Below are positions 14,201-25,029 of a stretch of 64,000 bases of DNA, piece by piece. This DNA is from Sipunculus nudus (taxonomy: Eukaryota > Annelida > Sipuncula > Golfingiida > Sipunculidae): contig CM049313.1 of NCBI GenBank assembly GCA_026874595.1, positions 39,214,659 to 39,278,658 on the forward strand, written 5' to 3'. The notes under the pieces were generated by a model. It was not told the DNA's origin, made no database searches, and was given only the letters and a program-made list of their open reading frames with translations. Positions within the stretch are counted from its first letter, which is position 1. Each line of letters begins with the position of its first letter. A program made the translations under genes and the position numbers.

Positions 14201-17200
14201 GACAGATTGAATAGAGACGTGTAAAGCCCTCAGTGTGGCCATTTTGATTTTATATTCCATAGACAAAGTATTTATATATGTTAGACATATTATACAATAT
14301 ATGGATATAACAGTTATATTCCATTGTTCTCAACATCTGGTCTGATAATGCTTAAGAATCCCCAGCAAAATATTTCAGGGTTAAATTTGATGCTTAAAGT
14401 CACCTGACCCAGTGTGTTGTCAATCATGAATGCCTAAACAGGATAAGAAATATCTGTAAAGTAGTTTTAAGGATTGAATTATGACTAAAAAATGTAAAGG
14501 GATTAGAAATAAATTCCTTTTCTAAAATGCACCTGTATATCCACATCAGCTGGGTATGTTTTAGTTTAAATTATGTTATAATAAACTTACATATGTTATT
14601 AAAAAAGTACCTTGAGTTATATTTGTGAGTTTAAATCCTGCATCCACAATATAAGTCACCCACAAACCTAAGTGACAATGCATTCATAAGTGTGTGTTTA
14701 CAGTGTAAACAAGGTTGGGCTTTGATCTAGCAGGAACACATGTTCATGTTGGGGGTACTGAACTCATTTATAGGCACAAGTATAGATTAAATCATATGTG
14801 TATGTTTTCAGGCATGTTGAGTAAACATTACACATCTTACCCAAGAGGACTCAACATTAAAGCTGTTTGCTTTGAAGACCCATCACATATTTATTCACAA
14901 GTGGTACTTTGATATTAAAACACAAAGTAGAGGATGTCCTGTGTTTATTGTGTCTGCTGTAGGTGGGACACTGCATGGAGTGACACACTGCTGGAGGGGG
15001 TGAGGGGGAGAGGGGGTGGATAGAGTATTATCTATAAGAGATGACTATGATGTAGGTTATCACAGGTATCATATATAAGTGTTTCTCTACAAATATGAAC
15101 CCACCACTCACATCTTTGAGAGTATACAGCATGAGCAGGGCAACAGTTGTGATGTAATTGTTGTAGGTCTCTTTGTGGGAGGTCCACTGGGAGGCTTCTG
15201 AAGCACTGAAGCCCGCATGAACTGAATGTCCTGAATTAAAGTTTACATTTAAAAATTGCTAAAAGGATGCTTTAATTTTAATAATACATTTGGCATGTGT
15301 CATAGTCATTTTATATTTGCTTTTGGCACAAAACCAAGTTTTTGGTTGATATAATGTGAGAACCTATCCAGCAGCAGTATTTATTGCTTGTGCACAAAAA
15401 TGCATAGAGTAAATATTATCTTTACTGCAAGAAGATCGTGAATTCTAGTAAGATATGATAAAAAACATGTGACAGTCACATCACTAGAAATGTTTTAAAA
15501 TAGAGGTGCTTGTGTCTATGTGTGCATTTGCCTGCAGTTAAGGCAGTGGCAAAGAGTACATTCACCAGCTGTGGCTTTCTTTAAAGGGAATATTAAAATG
15601 GGAGTAAACAGTGGTAAAACCAAGGTAATAGAGAGCAGGTTATCAGGAGCAAGAGTGCTTTCAGACAGTCATCAGGACCTGCTGCAGTCAGGGTTATCTT
15701 GATAAAAGAAAAATCTCGCCCTGAGAGCAGTCATGTTTATATTTATTAACCTCATGCCCAGAGCAGTCATGGATAGATTTGTTTACAGATTTGCCTTCTG
15801 CAAGAATCAGTTTAATAATCTTCACTTCTAGGTGAGGGGATTTATTGGAGTCAACAAACAATGGAAATAGAACATTACATGTTTACTGTGATATCAGTGA
15901 ACAGGTGGTCTTGTATACACAAAAAGATAAACCAATCTGAAGACCACCCTAGTCACATGGTTTTCTTGAGTGTATTTTTTATCCTAGGGGATCATGTGAT
16001 GACAAGATCAATAAAGCTAACTTCTATTAACTTGTATTGGCCATGAATGTATTTGTAGGTGACATATGTTAATTGGTTGTAACAGGATATCCAATTCTTC
16101 AATGAATAATCAATAAATATTTTTCTTCCGTTAATTTAGACCATAATTTTCTGTAGTGTTCTGTTTTCTATATTTAAATTTTATTTTATTTTAAAGTAAT
16201 TTATAAGGAATGTCTATCACAACATGATCATTTATTTTCATCAAATGGGCACCAGATCATCAGGATTTTGCCAATTATAAAGGCCATCTTGAAGTTTTGC
16301 ACCTTTGAAAACCAGTGAAGAAGAATATACTACTGGAGAGATTAATCAGTGTGTTGTTGAAAAAACTCATTACATGCAACTGAACATTCATGTATAGGTA
16401 TTATTTTTAAGAGAGCTTTAAAAGTTTATTGTTTTGTAATTTGATCTTTATTTTACATGATAAATAATTTGTCTTAAGTGCACCCACGGATTGAAAAATA
16501 ATTTATATCTCCTCTGTAACCTTTGACCTGAAGTATCTGTAGTTGTAACATTACTGCCCATTTTAGCGAGACTGCAGCGCTCCCAGCAAATGCTTCCTAA
16601 TTGATATTTACAACCGAAGCGTGTAATAAAGTCAGCCCATACTTTTTGAGTTTGATTCACACCTGTCATGGGTCACTGGCATAATGCTAGTGAAGGCAGT
16701 CTTTTTTACATCACTTTGTTGCTGTGTGTATCAATTTAGCACTTGCTAACTCCGAGGTGAATAATAAATGATTCCTCAATGGACAAAATTCTGGTAACAA
16801 GCTTAATTGGTTTCCCTGGGAATTAATAAGCTATCGCTGGTACTCAGAAACCAGTTATATCTTCAATTATCACTCAGCCAGGTATCAATGATACTTAGTA
16901 GACAAAACATAGCACTAGAGAACTAACAAATCATTGAGGTTGTGATACTTAAATTACACACTCACTTAACCACAAAAAGCTGAACCCTCTAATCAAGCAC
17001 ACTTATAATAGAGCAAGTTCAAAAGCGTGTGCTGTTATGGCTCTTTTTAGTTGGAGAGGTAACTGCTAGTAATTTTGACCTTTTATTGGCCACAGCGCAG
17101 CAGGGCACCAGTAACATGCCAAGTGTTATGGTGCTAGTTAACAGAAGATTCACGCTCTTTGAATAAGGACAAACTGATTTACTATCTCTAGCATTCTGTG

Positions 17201-18086
17201 TTGAGGAAATGTGTTCATATCTGACAGCTGATTGGGTGATATCATTCACTATGAAGAGGTAGGTCAGCATTTTATATATATATACTGACCTGAAATGTCC
17301 TTTATCTGATAAGAAGGTGGACTTTAATTATGACAAGGTGGGTAGAGAGAAATAAATAAATTACTACCTGTTTACGAATCCTTTCTCATTCTCTTCCTTA
17401 ATGGTCAGGTTAGTAAATATGAATAAGACTTTGTAGATCACTAGTAGAGGAGGCAGATTACTACTCAAATCCACTGCAAAACCAGCTGAAGGAACACTCA
17501 TGTAACTTGGAAATGCTCACAAGATAATTATTTGATGGCTGAGTATACATGATAGTGATACTTCCAATATTCTTGCATATCTCCCCATACACCTGAGAGA
17601 GCATAGGACTGGGATTTTTATCATCAGTTTGGCTTCATCAGGAAGACTTTGGATCAATATTTATTTAAACTTATGAAAGCTGGTACATACATAAAAACTT
17701 TATATAGTTACACATATGCAGTATAGAATAAAGATATATACTGTTACCTCATTGGTATTTCAAGCTCAGGAATCAATTCAGTTACATTCAGATACAAAGA
17801 TTTTCACAATCATCAATCCACGTATCCCTCAACCAAACCAAGGGTATCAAAAAAGGGTATCAAAAAGCTTGGGGAGAGACCACAGATGGTTAAAGTCTCA
17901 ACAAAATTGACAATTCTTTATTCTACTCATTCATATCAGAAGACTAATACAGCAGTTCAAACCTTTAAATACTGTAATGGGTTGAAGTATGTTAATTCAA
18001 GCACCCTCTTCCTACTTTTACCCCACCCAGTAACATTAGGTTTCTGCATGATAAATAGGCAAACCCATAAAAGAATAAATGCCTGT

Positions 18087-18088
<2 letters not shown>
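11220..18088. other. Non-coding AT-rich DNA
   Basis: No supported exon or RNA gene. The only repeat I can see is a short direct duplication at 12483-12551 in which a 23-bp block starting TATGAGCTTACTTGC recurs after 46 bp. Confidence 0.55.
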
Positions 18089-18131
<43 letters not shown>

Positions 18132-18132
18132 T
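18089..18132. repeat. (AT)n microsatellite
   Basis: Alternating A and T ending in AAATAT. Confidence 0.97.
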
Positions 18133-18639
18133 GACATATGTTCAAGATTGTTCCAGTACAGAACATGACAGTTAGGAAAAGTATCAGTGAATACAACTTG
18201 TAATCATTGTGATGTTAGCTTGTCTTTAAAGGTGTGATGTCATCATAATGACACAGCAGACTCATGTTACGCATGCTTGTAACAGTCACACCTTAATAAT
18301 TACACCAGGATACCTGGTGTTAAAACTAATGAGTAGTAATCATGTAACATGCTTTGGGTAGCATTAATGTGTAGATGCTTTGTGTATATGTTATACAGCA
18401 TCAGTATTAAGGACAATAAACAAAAATACTTACAAGGTGAAGTCATGTGTGAGGAGACTGCTGAAATGATGTCAGATTCTTGACTGGGTCAGCAATTACA
18501 TACAGGTGCCATTTCATGTAATGTTATCATCTGCAGTTTTCAAATGAGTATATATTATGCAGTTGTCATCCATGGCATCCATGAGAATTATGCTGTTATA
18601 TGAAGCAAACAAAGTGATTTGGTGAGTTCATTTAGTATT

Positions 18640-19160
18640 CTGATATTGTTTTAAAATTACATGGACACAAGTTCCTTAATGAACTGTAGCAGTATTTTCT
18701 GTGGGAAAAAAAGAAAGATGACTTTAGATTATTAAGAAAATGTACATTTAACTGCTTGTCGAAGGACCACCTTAAATGTCTTTTGTCACATATTATCTCA
18801 AGAGACATGCAAGTGATTGCTATAATAATTTTACTGAAGATTGTCACTCACCTTTGGGAGGATGTGTGTTATATTGAGTTTCAGACCCCGTAAGAATCCG
18901 GTGTGATGGCCAGGTGGGGATCTTAGAATTCCTTTAGTGCACTTTCATGGTACCTCAAGAATTGATCAAGCAATTGCCATAAAAATTTTACTGAAGAATA
19001 AAATCTGTGAGAGGATGTGTGCTATAAGGTATATAATTTCAGATCCATCAGAAAGCCAGTTTGGCCGCCAGGCAGGAATCTTAGGATTCAAATTGGCACA
19101 CATTACCTCAAGAACTAGCTGTGCAAGCAATTGCCAGAAAAATCCAGTTTTGTGTTCATG
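18640..19160 (+). repeat. Tandem repeat, period about 157 bp, three units
   Basis: TTACTGAAGA occurs at 18831 and 18988, and CAATTGCC at 18971 and about 19127, both 157 bp apart. Each unit contains GAGGATGTGTG, a TTTCAGA-C/T-CC block, a GTGATGGCCAGGTGG-like block and a CTCAAGAAxTxG block. Similar blocks occur at 45490-45725 inside a family A element, so this is a piece of dispersed repeat. Open frames on both strands here are not genes. Confidence 0.75.
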
Positions 19161-19239
19161 TGACATAATGGGGCCCTAAGGATCTTTATAAACTCTTCTT
19201 TAAAAGTTGCATAATCAGCTTTTGAATGATATACAGCTG

Positions 19240-20175
19240 GGGAAATTTATGCATAGTGATGTTGGTTAACCCGGGGTCCCAACCCGCCATACTTGCAAGT
19301 GTGTGCTGCCACTTGCAAAAACCTGGGCAAAATTTGGGGATCCGTACATGGTGAGTTTGGCCTCAGTACGGATTTGGGAGTATGAAGACATGCTGTAGCA
19401 CTTTTGGTGCACAAGGAACTTTCGCTGCGTTTAGGCCAGGATTCACCCCCAGTACAAGTGACGCGTGTGCCCTCTACAGCGAAGGCGCACAATGCACTGA
19501 CTCTGTGAGTCTTTTAAATTTTTCCAGTGGTCACTTGCTCTACAGAGGATACACTTAGCACATGCTGTGCTGTGCATATGATAAGTGGGTCGTCAGTGCT
19601 TACTTGGCACTTCTCCAGTTCATCTGTCCAATGAGCACGCAGAACTCTTGTGGACCGTACAGAGTAAGCACATGCTCCTTGTGCACACTGATTTCTGCAG
19701 TATATATATGTTGCCTTTCCCTCTCCCATATCAAGGCAATTGATGTCACGTCATGCTCATGCCCTGCCACTTGAAGCAGGGACTTTTGAAGAACCTCAGA
19801 TGGTCGTCCTATATATATATATACGCCCCCCCCCCCCCCACCCAACCCACGTTATCATTTGGAAAACTCATGTAGGACATCATACGTGAACAGCACATGT
19901 AAGTACTGCCTCTGTACAAAACGTGGCAATCACACAATGATCGTACGACACAAGCACGTTGTGAGCACGTACAACTCACTTACAATGTGTGCAACGTACA
20001 ATGCACGCAAACGCCCATGGCCAGGCATGGCATGTACTTAAACCTTGCGCAACCGTGCGAGTGACATGCGTTGACGTACTCCCTCCATGCTCTTGCCACT
20101 CCCTCCCCATGTTTTCTGGAAAAAATGATGGCTGTGGCCTCCCTCAAAAACGTACAGACTTAAAACACGCATAGT
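19240..20175. other. CpG- and ACGT-rich patch of unknown nature
   Basis: This 0.9-kb stretch is richer in G+C and in CpG than anything around it, with many ACGT, CGTAC and GCAC words. Two small inverted repeats are visible: CTTGCAAGTG paired with CACTTGCAA near 19288-19319, and ATCCGTAC with GTACGGAT near 19340-19374. Several open frames of 60-81 codons overlap on both strands (for example 19247-19492 and 19514-19729 on the minus strand), but none contains a motif I recognise. It could be a CpG-rich promoter, an unmethylated insertion or an unknown transposon. Confidence 0.4.
19813..19839. repeat. (AT)n and poly-C tract
   Basis: A short AT run followed, after CG, by about 14 C. Confidence 0.9.
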
Positions 20176-20179
20176 GTTT

Positions 20180-22700
20180 TGTGACCAGGGCTTTACTGGT
20201 ACTCTTGGTTATATATGCATATGCCTTCTTATTTTACTTAACATAACCCCTGGGATTTTAACAAACATTGACATGGTTTATTATTACAAGTATAAGGCCT
20301 TGCAAGTCAGTATGCAATGAACATACGTTTTCTGTCATGAAAGTGCATTCCACTGAAAAATGTAGGGCTCAGACTTATAGTTTATAATTTTAGGGCATAT
20401 TCTTTAATATTACATGTTATTCAAGACTGAAATATATGACACAGAATGTCATTCATGTTAAGGGTCCCTCAGTACTAATAGACAAGTATGTTTAAACTTG
20501 TATGTTTTTGTTGGTATATTTATATGATACTCACTACCAACAGAAATTAAGGTCTTAATGTAATAAATTTGTTAGAAATTATTATCATTAAACCAAGGGG
20601 AATAATTTGATTAAGGTCAAGTTTGTAATGAACATATATTCATGGATTTACTTTTATGAAACCTTTGAGGAAAGCCTAACACTTTGCAATGAATAAACTC
20701 TTATTTTTTGGGGTAATTGCATTTTCTTGTTACAGTCCTATTTATACCAATTCTTAAATAATCTAGGTTTATGTTGTTAAAACAACTGCATATTACCAAG
20801 AGAGTGGAATTTTATTTTTATTCTTATTTATTTACTGCAGAATTGCTCCTCTCATTAACTACAGAACATGCACCCTGTTAATTCAGTTGTGGTATGTATA
20901 CACATTACTCTGGCTATAATCTGGGACATTAAAGATGTGGCTGAAAGCTTTTTTTTAAATATGAACAATATATTTATTACAAATCAAGATTCCAGATCAC
21001 TTAGAAAATGGCCCCCCTGGATTGATATTTAAACTGCTTTTGTTATTTCTTATAAAAATATTTTAACTTTTACCAGCATTTGTCATGAAGCTAAATGAAG
21101 TTGTCAGCTTCATTTTCTCAAACAGGCATCAACCCTTTCTTACCAATAGTAATAAATGCTTTAGAAACACATAGATACCCAAAAAGAGCAGTGCTGGGTA
21201 GCTGTTTAATGTGATATTTATCTGCAGTCTGTTTAAAATAAGATTATCTTTATTAATCTGATGGTTAAATGTCATTTCATGTAACTTAATGTTTTAGAAT
21301 AATGTATGGCTGTTGTATTGTTAGTTCTACATGTTACGACCTTGGGACTGGAGGTTTCATATGAATTCAGTGAAAAGTTGAATAGACCTCACTTTTTAGG
21401 GGCAGGCGGTCATGCATCTGGGATATCATGTGAGAGAACAGACTTATTTTGCATAATGTGTGACACCCAAAAGCAGCTGTGATGTAATTTTTACCCCATC
21501 ATACCCTGTGGTCCAATTTTGTTAGGTGTGTCTATTTTAGAGGCATTTAGTAACTTAATTGTGGGGACTGATTGAGATAAAAGCCAGAGAAAGTGTCATG
21601 TTTAAAATGAATATTTCTCCCAGGCATGCATGGTGTCTTTAGAAGACCCAACTACTGCAGCAATACTGCAGGTTAGCAGGGCTTAAGGGGGAGCAACCAA
21701 GTGATAGAATAAGCAAGCTTGTTATAATAAAAAACATCTTGTGGCATTTTTATACATCTTTAACAAAAACTTCATGTACAGGCAGTCTGCCCCCTTTAAG
21801 GATTAAAAAACAAAATTTTATTAAGTTCATCATGAAAGTTGCTCAGTTAAGTAATGTTAATTCAGTAAAAATTATTTTGAGAGAATTAAAAATATAAAAA
21901 TGTCATGAGAACTACCTGTAATAATGAATAATACATTATCATCATTTAAATATCATCTTCAGTCTGCATATGGAACCCCCTATTGGCCAGAGTCCTGTCG
22001 TTTACTGAAAAGAAGAAAAAATATGTAACAGGAATCAGTGGAAGGCAGACATATAAGAAATACACTGAGACGTACAGTAATGTTCTTTTGCAAAGAAGTG
22101 GAAAATAGAAATCCTTGAGGAGCAGGCTGCATGGTCTCATACGGTCACAATATGTGGATTGATTTGTAAATAAAGCAGTGTTTTACATATGAAGAAAAAA
22201 GGAATAGATGAGAACTTATTAGACCAAGTGTTATGTTTATATGAAACCCCCAGCAGGTGGCAGGCAAAGAGACCACAGTGACCCTGGATGATAAGACTGT
22301 GTTACAAGTTAAGTACATGGGAAGTACGACTGTCATGCTTTGTTTCTCAGCCTGTGAGAACATTTCTCTATAAGCTCCTCAACCACATGTAAACATGCCA
22401 CTTTTTGTGACACCAGCTTTCATTTTCTTGGTGTTTTATATTGGACGTTATCAGATCCAGGATTTAATCTATGATATTGTCATGCTGAGACTGGACAGCT
22501 GCTCATCCAGGCAGTTAATATCCAGATCCATACAAAATGTGACTACCATATTCAAACATCAAGGATTACCTGATCTCTCTGTATGTATCCTTAAATGTGT
22601 CTTTATATATCTATAATTTTAGATTTTAACGCCCTGGGAGGGTTTATATTTTTTACAAGTTAGAGTAAAATATAACCGACTGTGTTCCAGGGTTCCTGTA
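20180..22700. other. Non-coding AT-rich DNA
   Basis: No exon, RNA gene or recognisable repeat seen. Confidence 0.55.
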
Positions 22701-22719
22701 TCAACACCAAATAGATTAT

Positions 22720-23085
22720 GGAACTGGCTTCTGTGCACATGGCATATATAGGGGTAGAGCACAGGACTCAAAGCCAGGAGAATCCCAGATGATGCAGTGG
22801 GATTTTTCACGGTCAGCACCCAGTGAGGTTGAGCACTCTGCAAGCTGAATGGGAAGGCCGTACCCCATGGCCATGTTCCACTCACAAATGAGTGTGCCTT
22901 TCAGGGATCCTTGGTGGTATGACCCATTAAATGGGGATAACTACATAACCAAAGCCCACAGGTGCAGTAATCACTTGGCCTGGTTAACACCAGGATATCA
23001 AATGAGAGGAAATGTGTGCCAATATGCTCTGTCATGTGGCCCAAACTGGAGTGGAATTCTGCAGCTGTACATACTTAGTTAAGCT
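22720..23085 (+). other. Open frame of unknown status in a G+C-richer segment
   Basis: A 77-codon open frame (22849-23082) begins MGRPYPMAMFHSQMSVPF and contains DPWWYDPLNGDNYI. Its composition (Trp, Pro, Gly, Cys) is more protein-like than other frames in the window, but I recognise no domain and see no convincing splice sites. Upstream, GGGGTAGAGCACAGGACTC at 22751 faintly recalls a tRNA-derived promoter, so a SINE is an alternative. Both ideas are weak. Confidence 0.2.
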
Positions 23086-23089
23086 AGTT

Positions 23090-24262
23090 TTCAAAATGGA
23101 GGGGGTTACTTCCAACCCAAAAAATATAAAAAAAAATTAAAATTGACCATCCATCCAGTTACAACTGACTTCATCACTATCTTCTGGTTTCAGTCCTCAG
23201 AGGTTGGAGTAATTTCTGTTTATTTTCCTGTCCTGTGTGGAAATGAGTGACTATTACGTAATCACAACTGTGATCAATTCAAAGGGCTGTTTTTGTTTTG
23301 ATTAGAATGAAACAAACCAAATTCTGTTTTTCTAGTGCATTATAATATCCTGTTTTAAGGTAACACCCCTGGCAAAATCCACTAAATTATAAAAATCTTT
23401 TTAAAACTGGCACAATGGTCTTTCTAAAGGTATGTTTATTTATGAAATTCTCATTCATTTTCATATGATTTTTTGCCATTTTTGAGAATTTTAATTTTTA
23501 AATGGGACACTTTTAAGCAATTGTGAGAGCAAATTACTATTGAGTCACTATTTAGTGTCCTGATATCAAAACCTCTTTTTGTTTTTCCTCAACTGAAGGC
23601 TAATAAATGTTATCTTTTCTTATCTTATATAAATAACAGCCATATACCAGCCTCTCCTGTTTGAGCTGACTATGCATGTCTCATGCACATGTGCAGTGAA
23701 CTTGTGTTTTTTAAAGGAAGTAGAGATGACTCTTACCAGTTATTTAATGCAGCTATTACTGACATGCATTTATAGGGTCATGAAATATGTGCCAGTGTGA
23801 CAGATGTCAGTATGACCTTGACCTTTTTTTTTCAAGGATCAATTAACTAGCTTTTATATAAGTATCTCAGTGCTGTGGTGTTCCTTTGAATAACTGCGTT
23901 AGTTCTGCTAGAGTTGTTGAAATATTATATATTGAAGTTATTGCTGATAGACTGTTGAGATGAAAGTATGACTTTTGAGATGAGTATGAAATGTAGTGGT
24001 AGGAATATTGGTAAAAAAATCATGTTCTGTGATTGAAAGAAATAGCAAGACGAATGATTGATTATTAGTCAGTAATTTTATGTGTCTATAAGATTACCAT
24101 GAAAACTGCCGTAGAATTATCCCCAAAATATTGACTGAGTAGATTCAGTCTGACTGGTACAGCATGCTGACAGGTTTAGGTAACAGCTGTGTTGTTGACA
24201 CCTGTTCACTGCATATGGTTATTTTTTCATGCTGTTTGCTACTTCATGTCCCATCTTTTCTG
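23090..24262. other. Non-coding AT-rich DNA
   Basis: No supported feature seen. Confidence 0.55.

Positions 24263-24327
<65 letters not shown>
24263..24327. repeat. (AT)n microsatellite, left flank of foldback element
   Basis: Alternating A and T that run directly into the left end of the foldback element; the same tract resumes at its right end. Confidence 0.97.
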
Positions 24328-24330
<3 letters not shown>

Positions 24331-24997
24331 AGAGACGAGATTGAAATCCAGGTGGATTTTAAATTCGCCTAGACGAGAATGCGATTGTGATCTCGCCTAG
24401 GCGAGATTGCAATTGTGATCTCAGCTAGACGGATTTTAAACTCGCCTAGACGAGATCACAATCGCAATCTCGCCTAGGCGAGATTAAAATCCATCATGGA
24501 GCAGGCCATGATTTTATTCTCGCCTTTTTACTTTAAAAAGGTTAATTATTACACTAATACTATAATATTTTATAAATATTAATAAATATATTACCTTTTA
24601 ACAATATATAACCATTCAGTGTTAAATTATAAAAAATCAACTGAAAACATCTTTCATATGTCAATTACAATGCTTAATATATTAGGAAATTAGATCAGAT
24701 CACTATTTTAATCTCGCCTAGGCAGATTTTAAACTCGCCTAAGTAATATCAGACAGATTTTAAACTCTCCTGGATGACACCAGACGGATTTTAAACTCGC
24801 CTAGGCAAGATTAAAATCCTGGCCTGCTCCATGATGGATTTTAATCTCGCCTAGGCGAGATTGCGATTGTGATCTCGTTTAGGCGAGTTTAAAATCTGTC
24901 TAGCCAAGATCACAATTGCAATCTGGCCTAGGCGAGATCACAATTGCAATCTCGTCTAGGCGAATTTAAAATCCGCCTGGATTTCAATCTCGTCTCT

Positions 24998-25000
<3 letters not shown>
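24328..25000. mobile_element. Foldback element with 180-bp terminal inverted repeats
   Basis: The left arm (24328-24507) and right arm (24821-25000) are both 180 bp and are near-perfect reverse complements, starting GTCAGAGACGAGATTG and ending in its complement. Within each arm the palindromic word CTCGCCTAGGCGAG recurs, separated by GATTGCAATTGTGATC-like blocks, so each arm could also fold on itself. The 313-bp AT-rich core (24508-24820) holds further half-words (AATCTCGCCTAGGC, GATTTTAAACTCGCC). No coding capacity is visible. The element lies exactly inside an AT microsatellite, consistent with a TA target. It is probably a non-autonomous DNA transposon of foldback or MITE type; I cannot assign the superfamily. 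Confidence 0.9.

Positions 25001-25029
<29 letters not shown>
25001..25029. repeat. (AT)n microsatellite, right flank of foldback element
   Basis: Continuation of the AT tract interrupted by the foldback element. Confidence 0.97.

Noticed and set aside
19643-19675. Short ATG exon ending TACAGA|gtaagc in the CpG-rich patch as first exon
   Set aside because: Phase 0 at the donor does not match the phase-2 entry at 28264.
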